Source: an uncultured Thermoanaerobaculia bacterium
GTDB taxonomy: Bacteria > Acidobacteriota > Thermoanaerobaculia > Multivoradales > Multivoraceae
Reading direction: 5' to 3'
Length of the DNA: 64,000 nucleotides
Assembly (NCBI GenBank): GCA_951813015.1
Contig: CATOTG010000001.1
Location: 186,001-250,000, forward strand
The stretch's first letter is position 1. Each line of letters opens with the position of its first letter. The notes beneath the pieces were generated by a model. The model made no database searches. It worked only from the letters and a program-made list of their open reading frames with translations, and had not been told where the DNA came from. Position numbers and translations under genes: made by a program. Below are positions 44,129-52,882 of this stretch, piece by piece.

Positions 44129-44156
44129 CTCCGTGGCAGAAGCTCCGTGGCAGAAG
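44129..44156. repeat. 14-bp tandem duplication
   Basis: agctccgtggcaga is present twice in direct succession in the coxE-nucleoside hydrolase intergenic region. No function is suggested by it. Confidence 0.7.
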
Positions 44157-44277
44157 TGAAGCCGCGGGCACGAATGCAGGGTGGCGGAGCCGAGCTCGAA
44201 CTCCCCCTCGGTCGCCTCCAGGAAGCCCGACGCGCCTGAGCGCGCAGATGGACCGCGCCCGCAACCGCTCGACAGGC

Positions 44278-45393
44278 TCACCGACTGAGGTTCTGCTCCA
44301 GGAGGCGGTCCACCATCCTCTGGATGAACTTCGCGTCGTCGATCTCGAGGGCGACAGCCGAGCTCGGCTCGGCGCCGGGTTCGAAGAGGGTCATGCTCTG
44401 CTCGTCGACGGTGACGCGGCCGTGTTCGAGGCCGAACAGGTCGGGCCAGAGGAGGTAGCCGACAGCGACGGCGTCAAAGAGGCGCGGCGTCGTCTGGTCC
44501 CTCTCCTCGTTCCGCCACAGGGAGTAGAGCGACGTGACCGCGTCGGTCAGAGGCGTCCCCCGCATGTGCAGGTGGAGGCGGCGGTCGGCGTCGAGCCGCA
44601 CGTGGTCCGTCACGTCGAGCGGGATGTAGACGACGTCCGCGCCCCCGGCCTGCACGGCGCCGTCGAAGATCTTCGACGAGGCGGCATCGGCGAGGACGTT
44701 CCACTCCCGCTGCGCTTCGCCGCCGTTGTAGCCGGACCGGATCGAGCCGTACATCGAGACGACGCGCTTCGCGTTCCTGAGGACATCCGGGTCGAGCTCC
44801 AGCGCGTCGCCGACGTTCGTCACCGGACCGACGGTCAGCAGCGTGATCTCGCCGGGGCGAGCTGCCAGCGTCCCGACGATGAACTCCGCGGCCGGCTGTT
44901 CCCGCGGTTCGAGTTCGTCAAAGCCGCGCGCCCAGTGGAACTGGCGGTTGTACGGCGCCTCGGCGAACTGGTCGTGAGGCTTCCCGTCGCGCAGCGTGAC
45001 CAGCGGCGTTTGACGACCGACGTGGACCGGGATGTGGTCGAGACCCGTCTCCCGGAGCATGCGCAGCGCCAGCGGCGCCCTGTCCCCGGTCCGCGCGTGG
45101 CCGACGGTGATGCCGACGAGCTCGATCTCCGGGCTCGCCAGGAGCAGCGCCATCGCGTAGGCGTCGTCGATGTCCGAACCGATGTCGCAGTCGAACAGCA
45201 CCTTCTCGCGTTCCACGGCGTCGCCGGTCTGGCCGAACACGCCCGCCGACGCACCCGACAGACCGAGCAGGGCCGCGACCACCCACACGGCCTTCCCGGA
45301 TGCGTTCGCCTTCCAGAAGTCGACGCGGGAGTCGACGCGGAAGTCGACGCGGCCGCGGCGGCGCGAACCGCCAGAAAGACGCGGGGGCTTCAC
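44278..45393 (-). CDS. Secreted nucleoside hydrolase
   Basis: About 371 residues from GTG 45393; the frame is open further upstream and the start is uncertain. A hydrophobic export signal is present (AVWVVAALLGLSGASAGVFG). The mature enzyme begins with VLFDCDIGSDIDDAYAMALL, the aspartate cluster that binds the catalytic calcium in inosine-uridine nucleoside hydrolases. LLTVGPVTNVGDAL and the C-terminal LFDAVAVGYLL with the active-site Asp follow. It cleaves the N-glycosidic bond of nucleosides, here outside the cytoplasm, for scavenging. A repeated VDF/VDS stretch (12-bp units) precedes the signal. It is divergent from the parvulin gene. Confidence 0.8.
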   Translation of the reverse strand: MKPPRLSGGSRRRGRVDFRVDSRVDFWKANASGKAVWVVAALLGLSGASAGVFGQTGDAVEREKVLFDCDIGSDIDDAYAMALLLASPEIELVGITVGHARTGDRAPLALRMLRETGLDHIPVHVGRQTPLVTLRDGKPHDQFAEAPYNRQFHWARGFDELEPREQPAAEFIVGTLAARPGEITLLTVGPVTNVGDALELDPDVLRNAKRVVSMYGSIRSGYNGGEAQREWNVLADAASSKIFDGAVQAGGADVVYIPLDVTDHVRLDADRRLHLHMRGTPLTDAVTSLYSLWRNEERDQTTPRLFDAVAVGYLLWPDLFGLEHGRVTVDEQSMTLFEPGAEPSSAVALEIDDAKFIQRMVDRLLEQNLSR

Positions 45394-45657
45394 GGGGACT
45401 GGTTGGCCAGCGGCCCCGCAGGTAAGCGCTGACGGCGTCGTAGTGCGCGGTCTCGCTCGATCCCGCGGTCGGCGATGCGAACCGCGTCCTGTTGCTTGAG
45501 AACCGCGTCCTGCTGCCTCCGGCATCACTTGCTCCTTCTTCGACTCGACGGTTCTCTTGCTGGCCGGCAGGCGCCCGAAACCGCCGCTCGGAGTCGGTCA
45601 ACCCCAAAGACGGGACCGCGCCGGCACGCCGCACCGACAGCGTAGTATCCCCCAATC

Positions 45658-46587
45658 ATGCCCGACTCGCGCCTCCGCCGCTTCCTTCGCGACCCCCTTC
45701 TCGTGTTCCTCGTCATCGGCGCCGGCATCTTCGCCCTGGACCGCATGGCCGGCGGCGTCTTCGACCCGGAAAGCCGCTCCGTCCTCGTGACCCGGGAACA
45801 GGTCATTCGGCTGGCGGACCTCTGGAGCGCCCAGATCGGTCGCCTGCCGACTGCCGCCGAGCTCGACTCCCTGGTCGAGGACCACGTCCGGGAGGAGGTC
45901 CTGGTGCGGGAGGCGATGCGCATGGGCCTCGACGCGGACGACACGATCGTCCGCCGCCGGCTGGCCCAGAAGATGTCCTTCCTGATCGAGGACACGGTCG
46001 TCACGGACGAAGTATCGGAGTCCGAGCTCGCCGCCTACTTCGAGGAGAACGCGGAGCGCTACGGCGACGCGCAGCGGTTCACGCTCCGCCACGTGTATGT
46101 GAGCCCGGACCGGCGCGGCAGCGACGAGGAAGCGGCCCGCGTCGCGACGGACATCCTCGCGCAACTCCAGGCCGAGGGCGGGGGCGCCGAACCGGAGAAC
46201 ACGCTCTGGCGCCGCCTGGGCGACCCGTTCATGCTGCGCCGCGAGTACGGGCGCCGAACGGCTGGCGACCTGGCCGAGCTGTTCGGCGGCGCCTTCGTCA
46301 ACGGGTTGGCGACCCTGCCGATCGGCGAGTGGGCCGGACCGGTCGAATCCGCCTACGGCTACCACATCGTCCGGCTCTCCGCCCGCACCGAGGCCAGGCC
46401 GGCCGTGTTCGAGGACGTGCGTCGGCGGGTGCTCGAGGACGCGCGGCGCGACGCCCGGGACGCGGCGAACCGGGAAGCGCACGAACGCCTGCGCGAGCGC
46501 TACCAGGTGGAAATCGAGGAACTCGAGTTCGCGTCCGAACTCGAAGGCGGCGGCGCGAGCACGGACGAAGTCGGAGACGAGCCCTGA
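45658..46587 (+). CDS. Membrane-anchored parvulin-type peptidyl-prolyl isomerase
   Basis: 309 residues. An N-terminal anchor (LRDPLLVFLVIGAGIFALDR) and a SurA/PpiC-like helical chaperone region are followed by a parvulin domain at about 140-245 (FTLRHVYVSPD, GGAFVNGLATLPIGEWAGPV, YGYHIVRLSA). It likely assists folding of exported proteins in the periplasm. The C-terminus is Glu-rich. A HupE/UreJ-type gene follows 17 bp later, a pairing seen in other genomes. Confidence 0.85.
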   Translation: MPDSRLRRFLRDPLLVFLVIGAGIFALDRMAGGVFDPESRSVLVTREQVIRLADLWSAQIGRLPTAAELDSLVEDHVREEVLVREAMRMGLDADDTIVRRRLAQKMSFLIEDTVVTDEVSESELAAYFEENAERYGDAQRFTLRHVYVSPDRRGSDEEAARVATDILAQLQAEGGGAEPENTLWRRLGDPFMLRREYGRRTAGDLAELFGGAFVNGLATLPIGEWAGPVESAYGYHIVRLSARTEARPAVFEDVRRRVLEDARRDARDAANREAHERLRERYQVEIEELEFASELEGGGASTDEVGDEP

Positions 46588-46604
46588 ACCGACCGTCGAA
46601 GCGG

Positions 46605-47744
46605 ATGCCGCGGATCAAGGGACCCGCGGCTACAGAGCCGGTGGGGACGCCGGCGCACCCCGGCGGCGCGCGAGTGCGGCAGCGCGGCCTGTGCTGCGCG
46701 GCTACTGAACCGGCGGGGACGCCGGCGCACCCGGCGTGCGGCGCCCTGGCCCTGGCAACAGTGTTCCTCGGCCTGCTGGCGGCGGTCCCGGCGTTCGCTC
46801 ACGAGGTCCGCCCCGGCTACCTGGAGCTGAACGAGGCTGACCCCGGCGCCTTCGACGTCGTCTGGAAGCAGCCCCGACGCGGCGCGCTCCTGCTGCTGCT
46901 TGACCCGATCCTGCCGGAACACTGCACCGAGACCGGCCGGCAACCGCCCGAGAACTTGGCCGGCGCCCTGGTCGAGCGCTGGACAGTCGACTGCGAGTCG
47001 CCGGACGGCGACCAGGAACGCACCTTCCACGGCGAGACCTTCGCGATCCAGGGGCTCGAACGGACGCTGACCGACGTCCTGCTCCGGATCAGCTTCGCGA
47101 ACGGCGACAGCCTGACCCAACTGCTCCGCCCCGAGGCGCCCTCGGCAACAGTCGACCGGGAGGCCGCCGGCAACGCCCTGCCCTACTTCCGGCTCGGCGT
47201 CGAGCACCTGGTGTTCGGCTTCGACCACATCCTCTTCGTCATCGGCCTGCTTTTCTACGTGCGCAGTCCGTGGCGCCTGGTCGGCGTGATCACTTCGTTC
47301 ACGCTTGCCCACAGCATCACGCTTGCCTTGTCGTCCCTCGATGTCGTCAAGCTGTCGTCGGCGCCCGTCGAGGCGGTGATCGCCCTGTCCATCCTGTTCC
47401 TGGCGGTCGAGCTGCTGCGGCCCGAGGACCAGCGATCGCCGATCACGACGAAGAGCCCCTGGCTTATCGCGTTCGCCTTCGGCCTGCTCCACGGCTTCGG
47501 CTTCGCCGGCGCCCTGGCCGAGATCGGCCTGCCGCAGAGGGCGATCGCCATGGCCCTGTTCCTGTTCAACGTCGGCGTCGAGGTGGGGCAACTCCTGGTC
47601 GTGGCGGTGGTGCTGGCGCTGGTCGCGGTCGTCAACCGGATAGGGATCGTCGTGCCGGAGCTCATCCTGCGGACGCCCGTCTACGCGACCGGCATCATCG
47701 CGGCGTTCTGGTTCGTGGAGCGGGTGGCACGGATCGTCGTCTGA
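46605..47744 (+). CDS. HupE/UreJ-family membrane protein
   Basis: About 379 residues from ATG 46605. After a signal sequence (ALALATVFLGLLAAVPAFAH) comes a periplasmic domain of ~130 residues, then a HupE/UreJ-like membrane domain. That domain has HLVFGFDHILFVIGLLFY, FTLAHSITLALSSLDV and FGLLHGFGFAGALAE, whose conserved His residues suggest nickel or other metal transport. Before the signal peptide the gene contains two copies of a ~36-bp repeat (ATEPVGTPAHP / ATEPAGTPAHP), which may be an inserted repeat or mark a wrong start. No hydrogenase or urease genes are nearby. Confidence 0.75.
   Translation: MPRIKGPAATEPVGTPAHPGGARVRQRGLCCAATEPAGTPAHPACGALALATVFLGLLAAVPAFAHEVRPGYLELNEADPGAFDVVWKQPRRGALLLLLDPILPEHCTETGRQPPENLAGALVERWTVDCESPDGDQERTFHGETFAIQGLERTLTDVLLRISFANGDSLTQLLRPEAPSATVDREAAGNALPYFRLGVEHLVFGFDHILFVIGLLFYVRSPWRLVGVITSFTLAHSITLALSSLDVVKLSSAPVEAVIALSILFLAVELLRPEDQRSPITTKSPWLIAFAFGLLHGFGFAGALAEIGLPQRAIAMALFLFNVGVEVGQLLVVAVVLALVAVVNRIGIVVPELILRTPVYATGIIAAFWFVERVARIVV
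46627..46732. repeat. Duplicated ~36-bp segment at the hupE-like 5' end
   Basis: cggctacagagccggtgggg... (46628) and cggctactgaaccggcgggg... (46698) are near-identical for about 36 bp, 70 bp apart. Confidence 0.7.
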
Positions 47745-47782
47745 TGCAACCTTGCAAACTGGCCCAAGGGTCTATCGTGCAA

Positions 47783-47954
47783 TCAGCCGAAGACAGGACC
47801 ATTCCAAAGTCAGCGCTCCACGCTGGGCGCGGGCGGAAGGCCTTCATTCCCGAGGGTCGAGAGCCGTGCCGGCGCCGAGTTGCCGATTCCGGAGTGGTTT
47901 CCTCACATCGGTCACCGAAGTTCCCGACTTTGGAACGGCCCTGTCAGCCGAAGA
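47783..47954. repeat. 11-bp target duplication flanking small element B
   Basis: tcagccgaaga occurs at 47783-47793 and at 47944-47954, immediately outside the element. Confidence 0.9.
47794..47943. mobile_element. Non-autonomous inverted-repeat element (MITE-like), copy B
   Basis: A 150-bp element in opposite orientation to copy A at 30928-31078, with the same 18-bp ends (caggaccattccaaagtc; gactttggaacggccctg) and a near-identical interior. Perfect 11-bp direct repeats flank it. It lies between the HupE/UreJ-like and AbgT genes and disrupts nothing visible. Confidence 0.85.
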
Positions 47955-48015
47955 CCCAGCGAGGCGGGCGCTAGGATGACCGTTCCGTCCACAGCGTCGT
48001 AAAGGAGGCCTGCGT

Positions 48016-49581
48016 ATGGCGAAGGCAGAGGGCGAGGGTCGGAAGGCGGACAACGGCAGACCCAAGGGCTTCCTCAACCGGATCCTCACGGCCATCGAAG
48101 TGGTCGGCAACAAGCTGCCGGACCCGGCGATCCTCTTCCTGCTGCTGCTGTTCGCGACCTGGATCGCCTCGGCGATCATGGCGCCGATCCAGTTTGCGGA
48201 CGTCAACCCGGTCACCGGCGAACCCGTCCGGATCGAGAACCAGCTAACCGGCGAGGCGCTGGCGACATTCATGGCCCGCCTGGTCACGACGTTCACCGGG
48301 TTCGCGCCGCTGGGCGTCGTGCTCGTCGCCCTGCTGGGCGTAGGCGTGGCCGAGAAGACGGGCTTCATCAACACCGGCCTGCGGCTGATCCTCGGCTTCA
48401 CGCCGAGGAGCCTGCTGACGCCGATGCTCATCCTGGCCGCGATCGTCAGCCACACCGCGGCGGACGCCGGCTACGTCCTCGTCATTCCGCTCGGCGGGGT
48501 GATCTTCTACGCTGCGGGCAGGCATCCGCTGGCGGGCATCGCGGCCGCGTTCGCCGGTGTTTCGGGCGGCTTCTCGGCGAACTTCATCCCCTCGGGCATC
48601 GACCCCCTGCTCCAGGGCTTTACCCAGTCCGCGGCCCAGATCCTGGATCCGGAGGTCCTGGTCAATCCGCTCTGCAACCTGGCGTTCACCGCGTTCTCCT
48701 CCGTCCTCGTGATCGCCGTCGGCTGGTACCTGACCGACCGGGTGATCGAGCCGAGGCTCAAGGGCACCGAGATCGACGGCGATCCGGACGAGATGCCGAA
48801 GATGGAGGAACCGAGCCGGAGGGACCGCCTCGGCTTCCTCGCCGGCATGGCGTCGCTGGTGATCGGGCTCGTCGCGCTCCTGGTCTGGGCGTGGCCCGAC
48901 AGCTCGCCGCTTCGCAGCCCCGACGGTGAGCTGACCGCGTTCTCGGCGCCACTGATGCAGATGCTGGTGCCCCTCATCTTCGTCTTCTTCCTGATCCCCG
49001 GCGTCGTTCACGGCTACGTCGCCGGCACGGTGAAGACCCACCGGGACATCGTCGACGGCATGAGCGACGCGATGCGCACGATGGCCTACTACCTGGTCAT
49101 GGCGTTCTTCGCCGCCCAGTTCATCGCCGCGTTCAGCAGTTCGAACGTCGGCCTGCTCATCGCGCTCAAGGGAGCGAACTTCCTGCGCGACCTGGGCCTG
49201 CCTCCGCAAGCGACGGTCGTGGGGATCATCCTGCTGTCGGCGGTCGTCAACCTGTTCGTCGGCTCGGCCTCCGCCAAGTGGGCCGTGCTCTCCGTCATCT
49301 TCGTGCCGATGCTGATGAGCCTGGGCATCTCGCCCGAACTGACCCAGGCCGCCTACCGGGTCGGCGACAGCGCGACGAACATCACAACACCGCTCATGCC
49401 CTACTTCCCGCTCGTTGTCGTCTTCTGCCAGCGCTACACGAAGAAGGCAGGCATCGGCACCGTCCTGTCGCTGATGATCCCGTACGCCGTCACCCTGCTC
49501 ATCACCTGGACGGTCTTCCTGATCGGCTACTGGCTGCTCGGCATCCCGCTCGGCCTCCAGGCGGGTTACACGTATCCCTGA
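48016..49581 (+). CDS. AbgT-family transporter
   Basis: 521 residues, about 10-12 membrane segments. Characteristic AbgT stretches are ILTAIEVVGNKLPDPAILFL, VSHTAADAGYVLVIPLGGVI, FSANFIPSGIDPLLQGFTQ and FVGSASAKWAVLSVIFVPM. Characterised members take up p-aminobenzoyl-glutamate or export sulfonamide-like antimetabolites. A good ribosome site (aggagg) precedes ATG 48016. The next gene starts 2 bp after its stop and is likely co-transcribed. Confidence 0.9.
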   Translation: MAKAEGEGRKADNGRPKGFLNRILTAIEVVGNKLPDPAILFLLLLFATWIASAIMAPIQFADVNPVTGEPVRIENQLTGEALATFMARLVTTFTGFAPLGVVLVALLGVGVAEKTGFINTGLRLILGFTPRSLLTPMLILAAIVSHTAADAGYVLVIPLGGVIFYAAGRHPLAGIAAAFAGVSGGFSANFIPSGIDPLLQGFTQSAAQILDPEVLVNPLCNLAFTAFSSVLVIAVGWYLTDRVIEPRLKGTEIDGDPDEMPKMEEPSRRDRLGFLAGMASLVIGLVALLVWAWPDSSPLRSPDGELTAFSAPLMQMLVPLIFVFFLIPGVVHGYVAGTVKTHRDIVDGMSDAMRTMAYYLVMAFFAAQFIAAFSSSNVGLLIALKGANFLRDLGLPPQATVVGIILLSAVVNLFVGSASAKWAVLSVIFVPMLMSLGISPELTQAAYRVGDSATNITTPLMPYFPLVVVFCQRYTKKAGIGTVLSLMIPYAVTLLITWTVFLIGYWLLGIPLGLQAGYTYP

Positions 49582-49583
49582 TC

Positions 49584-50075
49584 ATGGCTCGGCGTCGAAC
49601 GGTCCTGGCTCCTGTCCTGCTGTTCGCGGTCTCGCTCGCGTCAGCGACCTGGGCGCAGCCAAACCGTCCGATCTACCCGGTGTACGAGGGATACGTCCTC
49701 AACGAGGACGGCACGGCCGTTCTCGTGTTCGGCTACTACAGCCACAACGCGGTCGCGGTCGAGATTCCGGCAGGCGAAGCGAACGGCTTCGACCCGGGAC
49801 CAGCGGACCGCGGCCAGCCGACCGTGTTCGAACCGGGCCGCCAGCGCAACGTCTGTCTCATCGTCCTGCCGGAGGACCACGAGGGCAACCTCGCCTGGAC
49901 GCTGATCTGGGCAGGGCAAGAGCAGACCACGTCCGAACGCGGGGGGGTCGATCCCCTCTACCTGATCGAGAACATCTCCATGGCCTACCACCGCGCGAAA
50001 CAGATCGACACGGCCACCACCGAGCGCGGTGTCTGCGTCGAACCCGAGCCGTTTCCAACCAGGAGCGAACGATGA
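49584..50075 (+). CDS. Secreted protein of unknown function
   Basis: 163 residues with a signal peptide (RTVLAPVLLFAVSLASATWA). The mature part (YPVYEGYVLNEDGTAVLVFG, FGYYSHNAVAVEIP) is a beta-rich domain of a kind often found beside the copper-monooxygenase-like protein that follows. It begins two bases after the AbgT stop. No enzyme motif was recognised. Confidence 0.65.
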   Translation: MARRRTVLAPVLLFAVSLASATWAQPNRPIYPVYEGYVLNEDGTAVLVFGYYSHNAVAVEIPAGEANGFDPGPADRGQPTVFEPGRQRNVCLIVLPEDHEGNLAWTLIWAGQEQTTSERGGVDPLYLIENISMAYHRAKQIDTATTERGVCVEPEPFPTRSER

Positions 50076-50167
50076 ACCGCACTCCGGGCCGCCTTCACCC
50101 TGGCCGTCGCCCTCGCCAACGCCGGTCCGCCAATCCTGGCCCGCGCGGGAACCTCCGGCTTCATCCG

Positions 50168-51517
50168 ATGACTCCGGCGCCGATCCTGCTGCTCGCCTTC
50201 CTTGCCGCGGCGGCAGCCTCCCCCGCCGCCGCGGCCGACGACGGCGCACCGACCTTCAGCCGGGACATCGCGCCCATCCTGCAGCGCTCCTGCCAGCGCT
50301 GCCACCGACCCGGAACCGCCTCGCCGATGTCGCTGCTCACCTACGAGCAGGCGCGCCCCTGGGCACGGTCGATCAAGCGGCGCGTGGCAAGCCGGGAGAT
50401 GCCGCCCTGGCACATCGACCGCACGGTCGGCGAGTACGCCCCCGACCCGAGTCTGAGCGACGAGGAGATCGCCGCGGTCTCCGCCTGGGTCGACGCAGGG
50501 TCACCGCGCGGCAACCCGGCCGACCTGCCGGCGCCAATCGACTTCCCCGACGGCGACGCATGGGAGTACGGCGAGCCCGACCTGGTCGTCGAAATGCAGG
50601 AGGACATGGTCGTTCCTCCGGAGGGTCCCGACCTGTTCGTCAGCTTCCTCGCCGAAACCGGCCTCACCGAGGACCGCTACATCCGCTGGATCGAGGTCAA
50701 ACCGAGCAAGGCGGGCCGCCGGACCGTCCATCACACGATGGTCTACGCGATCCAGGACGACGCGGAATACGTCGGCCGGGACTTCTTCGAACGGGACGAC
50801 GACCCGAACCGCCGCGACCGCGAGGGCAACCCTGTCGGGTCACTATTGATCGAGTACGCGGTGGGCAACACGGGCGACATCTATTCGGAGAACACCGGCA
50901 AACTGCTGATGGCCGGCTCGGTCATCCGCTTCAGCGGGCACTACCACTCGGTCGGCGAGGAGATCCGCGACCGGCAGCGGATCGGCTTCGGCTTCTACCC
51001 GCGCGGCGTCGTGCCCAGGCGCCGCATCGTCTCCACCCGGCTGTTCGCCGGCCTGCCCGGCAGCACCGGCTGGCTCAACAACGAGCTGTCGATCCCGCCC
51101 GGCGCCGACAACGTCCGTCACGACGGCTACCGCGTGCTCGACCGCCCGATCCAGCTGATCAGCTTCCAGGCCCACATGCACTACCGCGGCAAGGCGATGG
51201 AACTCGAAGCGATCCACACCGACGGCCGCCGCGAGCTGCTCACGCGCATCCAGGACTACGACTTCAACTGGCAGATCGCCTACCCGTACAAGAACCCGCC
51301 GGTGTTCCCCGCCGGCACGGTCCTCCACGTGACCTCGTACCACGACAACTCGGAGAACAACCCCTACAACCCGGACCCGACCGCCTGGGTCGGCTGGGGC
51401 AACCGAACGATCGACGACATGGCGATCGGCTGGACGAACTTCGTCTTCCTCTCGGAAGAGGACTACGAGCAGCACACGGCAGCGGCAGCGACCGGGGCCG
51501 GGGCTGGCGGCGACTAG
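50168..51517 (+). CDS. Secreted cytochrome c / copper type II monooxygenase-like protein
   Basis: 449 residues from ATG 50168, with a signal peptide (APILLLAFLAAAAASPAAAA). The first domain holds a heme c site CQRCH at 42-46 (FSRDIAPILQRSC context). The second domain has the histidine pairs and clusters of PHM-like copper monooxygenases: RRTVHHTMVYA, FSGHYHSVG and AHMHYRGKAMEL. It is probably a periplasmic redox protein; the substrate is unknown. A longer frame starting at 50072 overlaps the previous gene and lacks a signal peptide, so the internal ATG was preferred. Proteins of this architecture are common in Acidobacteriota. Confidence 0.75.
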   Translation: MTPAPILLLAFLAAAAASPAAAADDGAPTFSRDIAPILQRSCQRCHRPGTASPMSLLTYEQARPWARSIKRRVASREMPPWHIDRTVGEYAPDPSLSDEEIAAVSAWVDAGSPRGNPADLPAPIDFPDGDAWEYGEPDLVVEMQEDMVVPPEGPDLFVSFLAETGLTEDRYIRWIEVKPSKAGRRTVHHTMVYAIQDDAEYVGRDFFERDDDPNRRDREGNPVGSLLIEYAVGNTGDIYSENTGKLLMAGSVIRFSGHYHSVGEEIRDRQRIGFGFYPRGVVPRRRIVSTRLFAGLPGSTGWLNNELSIPPGADNVRHDGYRVLDRPIQLISFQAHMHYRGKAMELEAIHTDGRRELLTRIQDYDFNWQIAYPYKNPPVFPAGTVLHVTSYHDNSENNPYNPDPTAWVGWGNRTIDDMAIGWTNFVFLSEEDYEQHTAAAATGAGAGGD

Positions 51518-51681
51518 CGGCGCCGGCCCCGCCGGTCCTGGGGCAGGGCGGGTCAGCTCCCGAGAGGGTGGAAGGAGCGGGAGAACGTATCGACCGTGAC
51601 CGTACCGATCCCGACGACGAACCTGTTCGATGGCCGGAGTCTGGTGCGGTTGATGAGCGAGTCCAGAGAAGGGAGGATCCG

Positions 51682-52827
51682 ATGAAAGTGGAGATCCAGG
51701 ATCGGGACGCGCTCCTCGCCGTCTCGCCGGCGGCCCTTTCGGCTTATGCACGTTCCGCCGGCTGGACGAAAGCCAAGCCCTATGGCGATTTCTCGGATGT
51801 GTATGTCAACGAAGAACTGCCTGAGATCATTGTTCCGCGCACGGACAGACTGGGCGACTACGCTAGCGTCGTCCGACAGCTCCTGCAGATGTTCGCGGCC
51901 GCTGCCGATCTGGATCAGCTTTCCCTTTACCGCGACCTTGCTGTTGCCGACCGGGACGCGGTTCGTTTGCGGGTCGAAGATGATGCCGCCGACGGGACTG
52001 TCTCCCTGGAGAGAGGACTGAGCCTCGTCAGGGACACGCAGCGAATGGTCCTTGCGGCCGCCTGCTCACTCTCCAACCCGCAACCTGTATATCGGCCGGG
52101 CGCCAACAAGGAAGCCAGGCGCTTTCTGGAGCAGGTGCGTCTGGGTCAGACGGAGCAGGGCAGTTACGGTGTGACACTGCTATCGCCCGTGGTGCCGCCA
52201 CCGTTGCAGGTGTCGCTGAACCCGGACCTGACGCCGGACCAGGAGCCGCTGGCGCGGGCCGTGACGCGGCGCTTGGCCAGTGCCTTGGCGGCAACGCGCC
52301 AAGCGACCGAGAGGGCGGTCAGCGGTGAGTCGAATGCGTTCTCGCACGCTGTGCCGTCTGGAGTGAGCGCGAACTTCTGCGAGGCTCTTGTGGGACTTGC
52401 GGAGTCGTTTCCATCGGTGGAAGCAAGCGTCATCTGGGCGCGGACGCGGCCGATGCCGAGGGCGCGGGACACGTTCCGGTTCGCGGCGTCCGACGCTCCC
52501 ATCCTGCGGGAGGCGGCTCGCGTGTTCCGGGATCGTTCACCGCGTCCCGACGTGGTCCTGTTCGGCGTGGTCCATCGACTCAAGCGGGAGGAGGACGAAA
52601 CCGAAGGCACGATCACCGTCCGCACGTCCATCGATGGCAAGACCCAATCCGTGGTCGCCGTGTTGGAACCGGAGGACTATGATCGAGCAATAGAGGCCCA
52701 TCAGGCACGAGAGCCAGTCTTGCTCAAAGGTGACCTTGAACGCCAGAAGCAGCGGTGGCGCCTTCGGCACTCCCGGATCGTGACAGAGAATCATGATGGC
52801 AAGATGGAAGAAGAGGCGGAATCGTGA
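51682..52827 (+). CDS. Unknown protein upstream of hsdM
   Basis: 381 residues, soluble, no recognised domain. It has several alpha/beta-like stretches ([20 protein letters not shown]) and ends with a charged tail. It starts at ATG 51682 after a strong gggagg ribosome site. It is followed 55 bp later by hsdM on the same strand, and genes of this size often precede type I restriction modules. It may be an accessory or immunity protein; no function is claimed. Confidence 0.55.
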   Translation: MKVEIQDRDALLAVSPAALSAYARSAGWTKAKPYGDFSDVYVNEELPEIIVPRTDRLGDYASVVRQLLQMFAAAADLDQLSLYRDLAVADRDAVRLRVEDDAADGTVSLERGLSLVRDTQRMVLAAACSLSNPQPVYRPGANKEARRFLEQVRLGQTEQGSYGVTLLSPVVPPPLQVSLNPDLTPDQEPLARAVTRRLASALAATRQATERAVSGESNAFSHAVPSGVSANFCEALVGLAESFPSVEASVIWARTRPMPRARDTFRFAASDAPILREAARVFRDRSPRPDVVLFGVVHRLKREEDETEGTITVRTSIDGKTQSVVAVLEPEDYDRAIEAHQAREPVLLKGDLERQKQRWRLRHSRIVTENHDGKMEEEAES

Positions 52828-52882
52828 CCGAGGCGGTGAGCGGCGGTCGGCCCATACAGCCTCCGGCAGACAAGTGACGACG

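Noticed and set aside
44278..45528. Full-length frame of the nucleoside hydrolase from 45528
   Set aside because: The first ~45 residues are Arg/Pro-rich with no signal character; a GTG at 45393 gives a more plausible start, though still uncertain.
50029..51681. Long upstream extension of the protein before hsdM
   Set aside because: It runs antiparallel in codon usage through the copper-monooxygenase gene in another frame; ATG 51682 has a strong ribosome site.
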